DNA from: Bimastos eiseni
Lineage: Eukaryota > Annelida > Clitellata > Crassiclitellata > Lumbricidae
Direction: 5' to 3'
DNA: 64,000 bases
Assembly (NCBI GenBank): GCA_959347315.1
Contig: OY365813.1
Coordinates: forward strand, 19,653,069-19,717,068
Position numbers and translations under genes: made by a program. This document shows positions 12,140-24,643 of this stretch, piece after piece. The notes under the pieces were generated by a model. That model worked only from the letters and a program-made list of their open reading frames with translations, searched no databases and was not told the origin of the DNA. Positions within the stretch are counted from its first letter, which is position 1. Each line of letters opens with the position of its first letter.

Positions 12140-12430
12140 AGTTAATGTGCGACACATTAGACGTTAACATGTTGTTGCTAATGTTCGGAACATGTGTCAG
12201 TGTTCGCAACACGTGTTAATGTTCGGTGCTCATGTAAGTGTTTGATACGCATTTTAAGGTTCGCAATAGCCTACGTTTTAAGGTCCCAACACGTTTGAAT
12301 GTTCGCAACACTTTTAAAAGTTTGCAACACGCTTTAATGTTTGCGATGCATTTTCGCCACACGTTTCAGGGCATGCAACACGGTGTAACGTTCGAAACGC
12401 TTTCAAATGTACGCAGACCATACGCGCCAA
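12140..12430. repeat. degenerate minisatellite with TTCGCAACACGTTTTAATG-like unit
   Basis: About a dozen diverged units of roughly 20-25 bp, recognised by gttcgcaacacg, gtttgcaacacg and gttcgaaacg blocks separated by a ttttaatg-like segment. Old tandem array inside intron 2. Confidence 0.75.
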
Positions 12431-12639
12431 TGTTCACAAAACCCCCTTCTATGTCACAAGGCGAGCGCTGTAACATATTGGCTACCGTATTATTACACTG
12501 CGCGTCTGGAGTCTCCATCGGGTTTTCCTTTACTTAACCTAGCTTCTACCGAGACAAAAACCGCCACTCGGAAACATGGGACCAGCGGGAGACAGATGAT
12601 TGAGGCTTAATGATGTCAAGGCTGATGCTGTCTGTCCTC

Positions 12640-12750
12640 CCGTTCGCTCGTCTGTCTGTCCGTCCGTCCGTCTGTCCGTTTGTCTGTCCGTCCGTCTGTC
12701 CGTTTGTCTGTCCGTCCGTCTGTCCGTTTGTCTGTTCGTCCGTCTGTCAG
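12640..12750. repeat. CGTCTGTC/CGTTTGTC microsatellite with 24-bp higher-order unit
   Basis: gtccgtccgtctgtccgttt recurs three times at 24-bp spacing, a tetranucleotide array with a higher-order period. Confidence 0.9.
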
Positions 12751-12904
12751 TTTGTTGCGGAAGCCATTTCTAGTGCAGTTGCTTTTAGCGAGTCTACGTA
12801 CAAAGCCAAAGTCTACGTGAAAGCCAGCTGTCATTATGTGACGACATGGAAATAATGTATCCGTGGTGACTGCTATACATACGTGTAATTCCATTCATCT
12901 CCTT

Positions 12905-13115
12905 CTCCTCACTATCATCATCGTCATCATCGCCATCGTCATTGACAACGTTATCATAATCATTGTCATTATCATTATTATTATTATTATTATCACCATC
13001 ATCATCACCATCGGGCTATTTATTTATCGTTATCATCACACATCATCTCCATCTTCATCATAGTCATCACCATCATCATCACCATCATCACCACCACCAT
13101 CACCATCGTCATCAT
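12905..13115. repeat. ATC/ATT/CAC trinucleotide repeats
   Basis: Imperfect catcatcgtcatc, attattatt and caccatcatc runs. Confidence 0.9.
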
Positions 13116-13984
13116 CAGCCCTATAGCAATAGTGATTAGCGGTTACAGTAAGAGCCAGGCTTATCGGTATCTCCTTAATGTAGTTCCATATGATTCAATT
13201 AGGCGACAGACTGGCGAGATCGGGTCACTAAGGTCATGGGGTTCATCGACGTCGTTACTTCGTTAACCTTTGCGCGAACGCACACTCAAATAATTGATAT
13301 AGCACGTGACATCAAGGGACAAATCTTCCGCGGCCGAAAGTTCGGCCGCAATGCAAACGAAAATTTTAAATCTACGGCCGAACATGTTCATGTACAAAAT
13401 TTGACGTGCGAAGATCTCTACTATTAATAACACATAGAATGTTTGTAGTATGCGTCGTGAAGGTGGTTTATGGTCTGGATTAGGGTTAGTGTCGTTTTTA
13501 GACATATGCGAAGAACTTCGGCCGCAGAAGTAATTTTTCCGTGCGTTGAGAGGCGGAAGTTTCAGCCACAAAAGATTCACGCGACATAAAAATGCTATAA
13601 CGGCGCATGGATGATGTGCTTAAACAATATACATAGGCTACATTAAAAAATTTTCCCTGAAAAATATTAAAACCAAACGTGTTACTTTAGAAATAAAGGA
13701 ACGATTCATACGGACAATGATTTTATCCCACAGGTTACTCCGGTTACATTTCTGGCAGAATGCGTGTTCCAATTTTAATTCGAAAGGTTCATGTCCAAAA
13801 TATTCCGAAAAATGCTGTGAGAGCATGGTCGTTCTATTTTGCATTGCGTACCATATTACTAATCAGAATTTGACCCAGACAATATTAATTTCTACTTCAC
13901 CAATATAATGAATTATTTCGTATTGTGATGCAGTCTGTGCTTCAGATTGTGATTCTCATCTGGCTGGGATAATTGTAATCAGTG

Positions 13985-14460
13985 TCGTATTTACCACTAA
14001 GCCAAAAAGACCCCGGCCTAAGTGCGACACATTTCAAGGGACGACAAAAGTTGGATTTAAACATGTAAGAAGTAAATGAGAGCCAGTCAGTAACTAGCAC
14101 AAGCGAGACTCTTTTGGAGTGCGAAGGATATTGACGTCTTGAAAAACACGACTTATAAAACACGTCTTCTACCCTGGAAGCAAAAGTTTGATTTAAACAT
14201 TTTTAAATGTAAGAAGTAAATGAGAGCCTGTCAGTGGACTAAGGAGGAATTTCTTAATCACTGTGTTATACTGACGTTAACGTTTAAACTAATGCACTCA
14301 CTAAATTAATACTTTTTATTTATATGTATTTTCAATTTTTTAATAGACATAGATTGGCAGTGCTGGTTTTTACTTAATTCTATTACGTCTGTTAAAATTT
14401 GTGGATTTCAATTTGCAACTTTAATTTAGGGAAGGGTGGCATAGATATCTGGGCCTAGGG
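13985..14460 (+). mobile_element. dispersed element family B, copy 1
   Basis: Starts at gtcgtatttaccactaagcc and ends near gggaagggtggcatagatat...gggcctaggg. The same ordered segments recur at 29525-30095 (same strand) and 39820-40353 (opposite strand). In this copy the segment holding tttgatttaaacat and gtaagaagtaaatgagag occurs twice (about 14048 and 14186), so it is partly duplicated in place. No protein is encoded, which suggests a non-autonomous element. Confidence 0.65.
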
Positions 14461-14902
14461 TCATCATCATCACCGTCACCATCACCATCGCCATCATTAT
14501 TATCATTATCATTATGATTTTTATTATAGTGCTTTCCAATTGCCATCGTGCTGTTTTGTGCCATGTCTTTGGCAATCTGTGTAGAATAAATCAAGGTGGT
14601 CTCCGCTTTCGCCTTGCTCAAATATCTGGAGATAGTGGATGAACCACTGTCCTATATCACCGTTTATCTTTGTATATCCAGCGCTTCAAAGCAATCGATT
14701 GTAGAAGCAACTTTCCCACAGATAAAACCATCTGCGCAGCACACTAACCATTCCTGTAAGAGCAGCTTCCATGTTCCTGCAAATCACGAGAGAATCCCTT
14801 GCGGGCTCATCCTTGTTTCCTCTACTCCTTCTGATGCAACGCAGCGCTCGAGGGGATAAACTAACACTTTGCGATTAACTTTATATAGCGCCTTAATTAA
14901 TT

Positions 14903-15002
14903 CGAGTGGATAAAATTGAAATAATAGTAGCAGCCATAACAATATTTTATTACGAGTGGATAAAATTGAAATAATAGTAGCAGCCATAACAATATTTTAT
15001 TA
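14903..15002. repeat. exact 50-bp tandem duplication before Ig exon 3
   Basis: The 50-bp unit beginning cgagtggataaaattgaaat occupies 14903-14952 and is repeated without any difference at 14953-15002. It lies just upstream of the acceptor at 15061. Perfect identity implies a very recent event, or an assembly error. Confidence 0.95.
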
Positions 15003-15061
15003 AGGTTCACTGAGTATAAAATATTATGTCATAATAATGCTATTATTTTCTTTGCGAACAG

Positions 15062-15157
15062 GAGCCATGCCAGCAGATAGTGGTAACTACACATGTGCCA
15101 TCAATGGACCACAGAATGCAGTCCTCATCTCTGTAACACATCAATTAGTCATCAGAG
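15062..15157 (+). CDS. gene 1, exon 3: end of Ig domain 1
   Basis: A 96-nt exon between cgaacag|ga and aga g|gttaga, phase 1 at both ends. It encodes about 32 residues with the classic Ig F-strand motif PADSGNYTCAING (D-x-G-x-Y-x-C) followed by the G strand AVLISVTHQLVIR. It supplies the second cysteine that exon 2 lacks, which is the main reason to accept both exons. It has no start codon and would be missed by ORF scans. Confidence 0.85.
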
Positions 15158-15760
15158 GTTAGATGGTATTTATGACGTAATATTATCTGCCTAGTATATG
15201 GTCGTCGTCGTCGTCATAATCATTGTCATCATTATCAGCTTCTTTATCTAAGTTTTCTGAGCGTTTTTTATGCGGTTTCATTTCGTCATGTTTTTTGTGG
15301 TGCATTATGTTATTTAAAGTTATTTTTATTTATTGTTATTTCACATTTTTTATTTGACATCATTTTACACTTGTATTTGATGTTAATATTCCGTGACGTT
15401 GTGGAAGTTAATCTTATCTTACGTTATTTTATGATATTTCATGCTTTGTTGTTAATGCTCATGGTACTTTTGTTGTGTTATGATATAATATCACATTGTT
15501 TTGCTTTATGTTATGATGTTTCATGTTATTTAAAGTTATGTTGTGACAGCTTCTGTTATTTTACGCTATTCGATGTGTTTATTACGTTATGCTAAGCAAT
15601 TTTATTATATCTTATGGCTATTTTTATATTATTTGACGCTTTGATAATTATGGTATTTCACGTTATTTTGCGTTATGTTATACCAACACATTTCATGTTA
15701 TGTTAAGCGATACTATTGCTGTAAACATTCGCATGTTATGCTACGATTCGTTTATGCGCA
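15158..15760. other. gene 1 intron 3, AT-rich TTATGTTATTT-like stretch
   Basis: Thymine-rich sequence with loosely repeated ttatgttatttcacg blocks (about 15295-15720), an eroded simple repeat. No exon seen. Confidence 0.6.
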
Positions 15761-16129
15761 ATTAACGTAGTGGCATCTATAATAATGTGTGCTACGGATT
15801 TTCCGCATAATTTCGGTGCAGTTATTCAATTGAATATGCCCAATTATTAGTGATTAGAGCTCAGGACTGGATGCAATCCACTTAAACTTAGACATGGTGA
15901 AAACGAGCATCACGCAGTTTGAATCTGTCAAGTTAGATCGATCATAACGCCGTCGCTGGGTAGTTGAACGGATGGTATTGCTACCCGTTAGCCCTGCGCC
16001 TCAATCTTCCGAACTCAACTCGGTCGGTCGGTCCGTGCGAAGCGGACCGGGCACACCGCTGACAACCCTCGGCTCCCTGCGTCCCTGCCATTAATCCTCT
16101 CCGGCTGAACACCGCACAGGAGGCGGTCA

Positions 16130-17420
16130 AGCGGATGGGACAAGGGAGAGATGAGAGAGGGAGGGAGAGAGATTGTGGGAGAGAGGGATGGGGCGAAAGG
16201 GAGGAATGGAGATTGAGAGGGAAGGCGGAGCAGGGATTGGGAGGGACGAGGGAGAGGGAACTAGTGGGGAGAGGAATCTAGGTCGGATGGGAATGAGAAG
16301 AGAGAGGGAAGGAGGGAGTGGGAATTGGATGTATTAAGGAAGGATAAAAATGGTGTGGGATGGATGAGAGTTGGAAGGAGGTATGAGCAACAAGAAGAGA
16401 TTTGGATGGAGGGAGGTAGAAGGTGTTGGAGGAAAAATGGAAGGACGGGAGAGGAAGGCGATGGGAAAGAGAGGAGAGAATGAATCGGAAGAGAAATGAA
16501 ACGAGGGAATAGGAGTAGGAAGAGTAGTGAATGTAAGAAATGAGAGGGAATGTAATGAGGTAAAGCGAAACGGGATGGGTAGGAAGGATTGAATAAAAAA
16601 TTTAGAAGAACGGAAAAAGGAAAACAAATATGAAAATTAAGAGAGGGAGGAAAATGAATAGATGGGGAAGAAAGGAATGAGAATGAAAAGGAACGAGACA
16701 GCATACATTGAAAGGAAGATAAGAAATATGGAGATAATAGGTAGGAAATGAAATGTATGGAACAAGGAAGAAACGAAAGGCAATTGACATACGAGAAAGT
16801 AAGGGAAGCATTATGTATAAACCAGGAGCAAGGTCATGGATTTTAAAGCAGGATAGGATTGGGATTTAGAGGACTCGAAGGGAGAAGCGAGACAGAGAGC
16901 AAAGGGAGAGAGAACAAGAGACTCGGGGTGGGAGAGTGCGATAGGGTATTACAGGGCAGATGAGAACAGGAAAAGCATTAGGGAAAGTGAGAGCGAGTGA
17001 GAGAGACTGAGAGAGAGAGAGAGCAAGAGAGACAGACAGACAGATAGAGACAGAGAGCAAGGGAGAGAGGGCAAGAGAGAGAGAAAGAGAGAGAGAGAAA
17101 AAGAGAAAAAGAGAGACAGAGACAGTGACCGAGAGTAAGGAAGAGTGGAAGAGAGAGAAAGAGAGTAAGTGAGAGAGACAGAGACAGAGGGAGAAGAGAG
17201 ACAGAGAGCAAAGGGAGAGAGAACAAGAGAGAGACAGAGAGAGAGAGAGACAGAGAGCAAAATAGAACCAGAGAGCGCTCTATAGATGGAGCGATATATA
17301 GAGGGCGAACTAGAGAGATAGACAGATAGATAGACCGAGATAGAGATAGAGAAAGACACAGAAAGAACCATATAGCTAGCTAGGTAAAGAGCGATAGATA
17401 TAGATAGATGGTAAGCTATA
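16130..17420. repeat. 1.3-kb polypurine (GA-rich) tract
   Basis: The + strand is almost entirely G and A: first aperiodic purine-rich DNA (gagggagggagagag type), then gagagacagagag and agatagatag microsatellite from about 16985. The opposite strand gives long false Ser/Leu/Phe frames. Such long purine/pyrimidine tracts can form triplex DNA. Confidence 0.9.
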
Positions 17421-17769
17421 AAGACACACAGAAAGATTGTAGAAAAACAGAGACCCGCAACACCGGGCGCCGAGTAGAGCACACTGGGACATTACAGAAC
17501 CCGAATTGCCAGCGCACAGAAGGGTATGCAGTCTTGACGGAGACGGCAAGACAGATGACACCAGAAGACCGAGGCAGGGCAAGGGGGACCAACCAGTGAA
17601 ATTGCTCAGCGCTAACCTCTTCTCCCTGGATCAGCATACATCACCGGCTCATCCAATTAATCTCTCGTGGGACCCAAACCACCAGTCGCGTCGTAATCAG
17701 CGAATCCCTTTCTACCATTTAATTGATAATGCTTTTTTAAAAGGAGATCTGTGCATCTCTTCGTTTCAG

Positions 17770-18144
17770 CCCCCGTTGAGCGGGTAATCCTCTCGACAGG
17801 GGACCATCAACCGTCCGAGACAGACCTCTCCCTGCTCAGGGACGAACACACCCTGACGTTCGACGAACGACGTCCCGTCCCTCTCCGCTGCACGGCTATC
17901 GGAGGGTACCCTCCGCCCGCGGTGGAGATCTACGTCGACGGACAGAAAGTCGGGGACGATTATGCCGTCAATTTGACGGTGGGCCTGTCCGGGAACAAAG
18001 GGCTTCGTCTGATGAACTATACGACCACCAGATGGAAGCAGGACTTCACGAGGGAGGCGGAGGACGACGGGAAATACGTTAAGTGTGTCGTGGCCGTCGC
18101 GGGAATGGCCGATCAGACCGCCAGCGCCGCCGTCAGCGTCCGTT
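17770..18144 (+). CDS. gene 1, exon 4: complete Ig domain 2
   Basis: A 375-nt exon from cgtttcag|cc to cgtt|gtgagt, phase 1 at both ends, encoding about 125 residues. The domain runs from VERVILSTGD through a B-strand cysteine (RRPVPLRCTAIGGYPPP) and a C strand VEIYVDGQKV to the F-strand motif EDDGKYVKCVVAV, ending SAAVSVR. The C-strand tryptophan is replaced by tyrosine (EIYVD), as in some I-set/C2-set domains. Possible N-glycosylation sites are NLT and NYT. Unlike Ig domains 1 and 3, this one has no internal intron. Strong C/G third-position bias marks it as real coding sequence. Confidence 0.88.
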
Positions 18145-18267
18145 GTGAGTAGAACTATTGTTGCTTTATGAGTCTGTGCCATTTCAATCTATCAATATAA
18201 TTTTGTTATTATCCAAATTCCAGTGGTATAATAACAAGGCGACACTCGATACGAACAGTGAACTCCA

Positions 18268-18365
18268 ACACTGTTTGCACTCTGACAGCGCCAGTCCGAA
18301 GCCTGGATAATGGAGGAGGGCGACGCTAATAATGATCCTTGTTTTCACACTGTGTAGTTAAACCT
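18268..18365 (+). mobile_element. short dispersed element P, copy 1
   Basis: Family core gcgccagtccgaagcctgga, then ggaggagggcgacgctaat and tttcacactgtgtagttaaac. Eight copies occur in the window in both orientations. See the finding on family P. Confidence 0.75.
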
Positions 18366-18377
18366 ACACGGTTTCCT

Positions 18378-18413
18378 TCACGGTTTGTATGGCTACCACC
18401 ATACAAACCGTGA
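18378..18413. repeat. 15-bp perfect hairpin with 6-nt loop
   Basis: tcacggtttgtatgg and ccatacaaaccgtga are exact reverse complements around ctacca. It lies directly after element P copy 1, so it may belong to that insertion. Confidence 0.85.
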
Positions 18414-18589
18414 ACAGTTTCAATGCCTCGGTGGTGTTTAGGCGGCCAAAAAGAACACACTTTGAATTACTTAAAAACGAAATATCGGTTCACTGGGATT
18501 GAAATCAGAAGGTCGGTTACAATAGTAGAACCTAGGGATCAAATAGCTCTTAAGAAAATATCCTGATTGAAATAATAAAAAACAAGAAT

Positions 18590-18748
18590 AAGAAAAATGA
18601 TAAAGAAGAGGAAGAGTAGGATGGGTAAGAGGGGGATGGAGAAGGCAAATGGGGATTGGAAATGGAAGTGGAAGGGCAAGGAAAGGGGCAGGGCAGAAGA
18701 AGGGAAACTGGAGAAGGGGAAGAAAAGTAGAAGAAAAAGAAGAAAATT
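18590..18748. repeat. GA-rich purine tract
   Basis: About 160 bp of mostly A and G (gaagaggaagagtaggatgg type) in intron 4 of gene 1. Confidence 0.8.
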
Positions 18749-18844
18749 CATACCTGTTGCTAACCATTAAAGCCACCTGTATAAGACAGTGTACTCATTA
18801 TAATTCCTAAGCCGACCGATGGAAGTGAAATCTATAACCAGATT

Positions 18845-18915
18845 TTATCGCATTTGAATCCCGACCCTTTGCTAAGCAGTCCGGCTCGCTAACAACTAAA
18901 CCATCGCTGGTCAGA
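18845..18915 (-). mobile_element. tRNA-like SINE head
   Basis: On the - strand an A-box-like gatggtttagttgttagcga is followed by a B-box-like gtcgggattcaaatgc, the order found in tRNA-derived SINEs. The two boxes are close together and no full cloverleaf forms, so it is a relic and not a tRNA gene. Confidence 0.45.
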
Positions 18916-19249
18916 TTAAATCTGAGCAGCCACTCTCCTAACAACACCGCCGGGTTGCCGCGTTCAAACGCATCATTCTTGGCCACGTGGACAACTGTCT
19001 CAGGGAAAGAATCTCGTTGAGGTCTCAGTTTTTTAGAGACGAAGCCCACGAGCTATATTATTGGACCGCTGAGTACAATCGGTGGCGTCAAGGACCATCT
19101 GGTCCGGGCAAAGACCGTAGCAGACAGCGACCTCGACCGATGAACTTCAGTCAAGTGCGTTCTATAATGGAACCCATCGCTCTCTCCATGGTCTCCATGG
19201 TTGTTTATTGCACTATCTGTCCTTCAGACCACGGCCGTTCGATTAGAAT

Positions 19250-19590
19250 GAAAAGAAGGAAACAGAATATAATTTAGTCGAACAGAATATAATTGAACGG
19301 TGTGGTATATAACATGATGAAATAGAACAAAGTATAGCACGGAAACGAAGAGTTTAATGGAACATAATGAAAAAGATAAGGTGAGAATTACAATTATTCA
19401 ATAGCGGTCGTTTGCTTCGTAGTCAGCCCTCTAATTCGCATCTCGTTCCTTTTAGTCAGAACAAAGTAGAACATAATAGAAGTTGATAGAACAGAGTAGA
19501 ACAGAATATAACAGAGTAGAACAAATTGGAACAGAATAGAGCATGCTAGAACATAATATAATCAAATATTAAAGAGCAGAGCAAAAGTAT
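19250..19590. repeat. degenerate TAGAACAGAA decamer array
   Basis: Repeated gaacagaata / gtagaacaga / gaacataata units of about 10 bp, with one unrelated stretch (about 19380-19455) inside. Confidence 0.75.
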
Positions 19591-20174
19591 TTCCCACGCA
19601 ATCGTTGCATTATTATTTTTCCCATACTTCCCACTTCTTCCACTTTCTTGGTATACGTGGGAAGTGGGAATGATATATCAAAGTAGATTTTGTTACCAGG
19701 CATTTGAACCTCGACTGATTGGTTCACATTGAATCTCACTGACCTCTAGGCCATTGTCCACCTTGTGATGGTGATGCCACCGTTTCGTGACGCCGTTATT
19801 CTGACCTACATCTGAAAGTCCTAAAAGAGACGACGCCTCGTGTGCTCGCTATCATTAAAGCATCACGCTATCATGGGTGCCGTGCTTACCTGTCAGATCA
19901 AAGGATGCCGCTTCCTTTGATCATAATTATTCCGCCGCCCATCGTGACTCTAGTCTTCTTCATGTGACCGAGCGAGGTCTTTACTTTGGCCAATAATATC
20001 GGGAAACATCTTTAACCCCGATATGGCATTATAAGTATAATTTGAATGACCGCTTATAAGTAAAATTCCATTTTAAAATGGTCTACATGGATGAATGTAG
20101 ACTATTCTATTCTATCCTATTCTATAAATTTCACAGGACAGGATCACAATAAATACATTTTTGCATGCTTGTAT

Positions 20175-20285
20175 GTCCGAACTCTGACAACGCCAGTCCC
20201 AAGCTTGAACATAGGAGGAGGGCTACGCTAATGATCTTTGTTATCGCACAATGTTGTTAAAACTGAAGCAAAACAACTGAAACTT
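20175..20285 (+). mobile_element. short dispersed element P, copy 2
   Basis: Contains the family core cgccagtcccaagcttga, gaggagggctacgctaatga and tatcgcacaatgttgttaaa. Confidence 0.75.
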
Positions 20286-20867
20286 CTACAAATTCATGTA
20301 CATACATGTGTGTATAAATGCATAAGCCCTATATGTATTTATCCGCTTTCTCATAATCTACTGGAAAAAATCCCAAATCCCTCTGAGTCAAGAAAACGGG
20401 CCTCGTAGGGGGGTTGTGGACTAAGCTTCTGGAATTCTATTCGGTAATCTACTTGATCTTCACGTGGATTAGGCGATAAGCCCTCGTGCTTACCACCATT
20501 GACCCATTTTCCGGATATATATGACTGTGGCTGGGCTTAATTCGCGTTGTAAATTAGGCTTGTCTGCTTTGCTCGTATCGGTGGCCCAAAGCTATTAGTT
20601 AAAGACTTTAATCAGCATGTATCTGCGTCGGAAAATATTCCATACGAAAAGACTCGCCGTGGACCAAACCTAATGACGTTACGCAATATCTCTGAACATA
20701 TTCACCGCCGTAAAACTTAATAACAGGGGAGTTGTTTGGTCAATCTGATTCCAGGGTTACTAAATTGTCTTAGTAAAATAGTTCATCTGACCTTTAAATA
20801 AATGGCTCCTTGCATAATATAGTCTGTTTGAATAGAACAATGCGTCTGTGTGAACTATCTCACTTGA

Positions 20868-21000
20868 ATAAACTATTCTTGTTAATAAATTATTATTTTA
20901 AAGAAACCATTCTTGTTAAGAAACTACTTTTTTAAAAGAAACTACTCTTGCTAAGAAATTATTTTTTAAGATGCTACTCTTGTTAAGAACCTATTTTTAT
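20868..21000. repeat. four-copy minisatellite, unit about 33 bp
   Basis: actattcttgttaa-type blocks recur at 20870, 20907, 20943 and 20974, each followed by an A/T-rich stretch with aagaaac. Confidence 0.75.
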
Positions 21001-21500
21001 CATAATGGCTGTTTAGCCCGTTGAAAGCTGCAATGCACGGGCCCTATTTAACCCTAGAGCCTGAACCTTGTCGATTTTTTAAATAAATAGATCGGTGGGG
21101 TCCTTAACCATCGCCACCTCTTTGAGCAGTTGCAAGGCCAGTCAGGATCCCCGTCCCATCCCTGAAATAAGCCACTTGCCGAACGTGGTCCTGTGTCCCC
21201 AGAGCCGCCTTGATGTATGACTGGCCACCGACGTAACCGCTTCGGAGGCGATAAATAAATCGCATCGCTCTGGGCTATGTAAAACTTTAATGAGGCCGAT
21301 GATGACCGAACAAGGCCGAACTGGAGCCGACGCTCCCGATCTCTGACAAAATCAGATTCAGATCGCCTCTGGGCAGACGAGATGAAGATGAATTGATTAA
21401 GGGTCAATCTCAAAGATGTCGCAACATCCCTTAGACTCAATGAGTGAGCGCCATCGTGTGATGCATTAGTTATAATTTGGAAGGTGCGATTATATGTGTA
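21001..21500. other. gene 1 intron 4, unassigned
   Basis: Mixed, locally GC-richer sequence. A 128-codon open frame on the - strand (21054-21440) has no recognisable domain and no supporting context. Confidence 0.4.
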
Positions 21501-21504
21501 TATA

Positions 21505-21990
<486 letters not shown>

Positions 21991-22254
21991 TGTCTCTCTG
22001 CACCATCTCTATCTCGCTCGATCAAATCGAGGTTCCGCTGGCACCTGTACTGTGTCTTCGATACAGATGCCAATATCGGTGACAAATAAAAGTAGCATTG
22101 CGTAATGCCTTAACAGATGACCATTAAGACTATTAGCGATGAGCGGACCACAGACAGAAGGTAACGAGAGTTTATACAGAGACGTCAAAGACAGACACAC
22201 AGACAGATTACGGACTGACTCGTAACGATATAAAAACTGAGATCCAACAAATGC

Positions 22255-22530
22255 TATATTTACAGACAGACAGACAGACATACAGACAAACGGAAAAGGA
22301 AGGAGAGACAAACGAATAGGCAAACAGAAAGACAGTCTGACTATCTAACTAACAGACAGACAGACGTAATAACGGACAGACAGACAAGCTGACTGACTGC
22401 CGACGAAGACAAAACCAATGTGCGATATTTACAGAACAGTCATATATGCAAGGCAAACATACAGACATGCAGAAAGACAGACAGACATATAGACAGACGG
22501 GCAGGCACTGCAGGCAGGCAAACAAAACCC
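22255..22530. repeat. CAGA tetranucleotide repeats
   Basis: Imperfect agacagacagac runs between short unique segments. Confidence 0.85.
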
Positions 22531-22684
22531 TTCAATTTTAGACAATTCCAACCCATCAGCTAGCAACGGATTCTCGGGGCTTTTACGGTGGATACTGTTT
22601 ACATGAGAGCGTTCATGACAGATGACCAGACAGGAGAGACAGAAAGAGAGACCGAATCAATTTTCTCTTTCGCCCGTCGAAGAA

Positions 22685-23030
22685 CAAGCAGATCCTGCCA
22701 GATCCAACTAGACTCAACCAGATTTAACCAGGTCCAACCGGATCCGACCAGTTCGAACCAGATCTCAGCCAGAGCTAACTAGATCCAACCAAATCCAACC
22801 AAATCCTACCAGATTCAGCTAGATCCAGCCAGATCCGAACATATCCAACCAGATCCAGCTATATCCAACCAGATTCGACCAGACCTAACCAGATCCAACC
22901 AGATACAACCAGATCCAGTCAGATTCAACCAGATCCAGTCAGATTCAACCAAACCCAACCAGATTCAATCAAATCCAACCAGATCCTACTAGATACCACC
23001 AGATTTAACTTCATCCAACCGGATGATCCA
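22685..23030. repeat. AGATCCAACC decamer minisatellite
   Basis: About 33 tandem variants of a 10-bp unit (agatccaacc, agattcaacc, agatccagcc). It has a clear decamer rhythm with point differences but few length changes. It lies in intron 4 of gene 1. Confidence 0.95.
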
Positions 23031-24229
23031 CGCAATGCAACTGATGATCAGCCGCTTCGCATAGCAATTGAGCCCCGTTGTATATACTTTGAAGGGAGGT
23101 TAGATTCCAAGGGTGGCCATCGGGTCGAGTCGTCTCTATAGCAGCCCAACCCGGGATTGCGGAAGGCAGACAGACGCCGATATCCATAAATATATATATA
23201 TATAATAAATATATAATATATAGGCTCTATGTATATGCTGAGGGATTGACCAATGGATATTTGTTTAGAGAACAATAATTGGGCGACACGGGTAATAATT
23301 ATTCTGCTTGAAGACTTTCCACTCGCTGTCGTTCAACACAAGGAACGTGATTAGTTTCTTTAACAACTATACGGATTGAGGACATAAGGACAAATCGCTC
23401 AAGGAACCTACCCATAATTCATAGCGAGCGGGTCCTACAGCTTTGATAAAACTTCGATATGTGCACAATGAATATTTCTTATTTTCCATAGCGTAATAAA
23501 TTACACATTAATGTACAGACACAGTCGGATGTTAATCATGGTAACTTACCTGCCAGCATCAAGTTAGCTTCCTCTGCGCTCTCTGCCGATGGGAATTTGC
23601 GGGTGCAGTGAATGTCAACTGGTACTCACAAGGAATAGCTCGTTTCTCATTCATCAAGCCTTCCATTAGACGCATGTTCTGTCTCGCGTGGTTTCGAGCT
23701 GCACTATTCAATGTTTGCTGCAAGACAGGACATTTAGATCATCAGTTAGGCGGCAGTAGAGACCTCCCCTTTGAGAGGCTGGAAAAAGGCGCTGCATCAA
23801 TGATTGTAGACACATGTTGATGTATATGTACCAGGATACAGACATCCACGTCAGACGACGTAAACAGACCATTTACATATTGCGTTTGCGAATGTACAGA
23901 CACAAATACATGCATGAAGACATACGTGTATCGGACATAAGTGGGAACAGATGCAAGTGCTCATATAGTTACATACGATACAACACAAATTGATACACGA
24001 ATGTATGCAATCTTTAATAAATGTACACTTACGCAAATGCATGTGCCTACATACACGCATACATGTATGCATTCATGAACAATTGAGCATACGTGCACAT
24101 TATAGGCATACATACGTGAAGGGGTTCCTTTATTGTGGGCTATTCGCTGCTATAGGGTCCTCCTTTTTACTACCAACCCCTATGACTCTGATTAAGACTA
24201 ACCTGTAACTATATCATGATTTGCAGCAA

Positions 24230-24455
24230 CAAAATTATTGATTGATTGATTGATTGATATATACCGGTACACACAATAAAATTATTGATTGATAAATTGA
24301 TTGATTGATTGATTGATTGATTGACTGATTGACTGATTGATTGATTGATATATACCGGTACACACAATAAAATTATTGATTGATAAATTTATTGATTGAT
24401 TGATTGACTGACTGATTGATTGATTGATTGATACATACCGGTACACACATACATG
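24230..24455. repeat. GATT microsatellite with three longer units of 83-91 bp
   Basis: Blocks of gattgattgatt end in tataccggtacacacaata, which recurs at 24259, 24350 and (as cataccggtacacaca) 24434. The simple repeat has been amplified as a larger unit. Confidence 0.85.
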
Positions 24456-24459
24456 CATA

Positions 24460-24612
24460 ATAACATACGCTCACAAATGCATATATACATACACATATGC
24501 AAACACATACATTCATACACAAACACAGACATACACATATACATACATGTATATATACTATATATATAAATGCATATCGAATATGTATATATATATATAG
24601 AGAGAGAGAGAG
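24460..24612. repeat. ACATAC / TA / GA microsatellites
   Basis: Short adjacent runs just ahead of Ig exon 5. Confidence 0.85.
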
Positions 24613-24643
24613 GTGTTGATGTGATGTATTTTAGACTCCGCAG

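Noticed and set aside
16261..17482. Several - strand frames rich in Ser, Leu and Phe
   Set aside because: Products of the purine tract; monotone composition and multiple overlapping frames.
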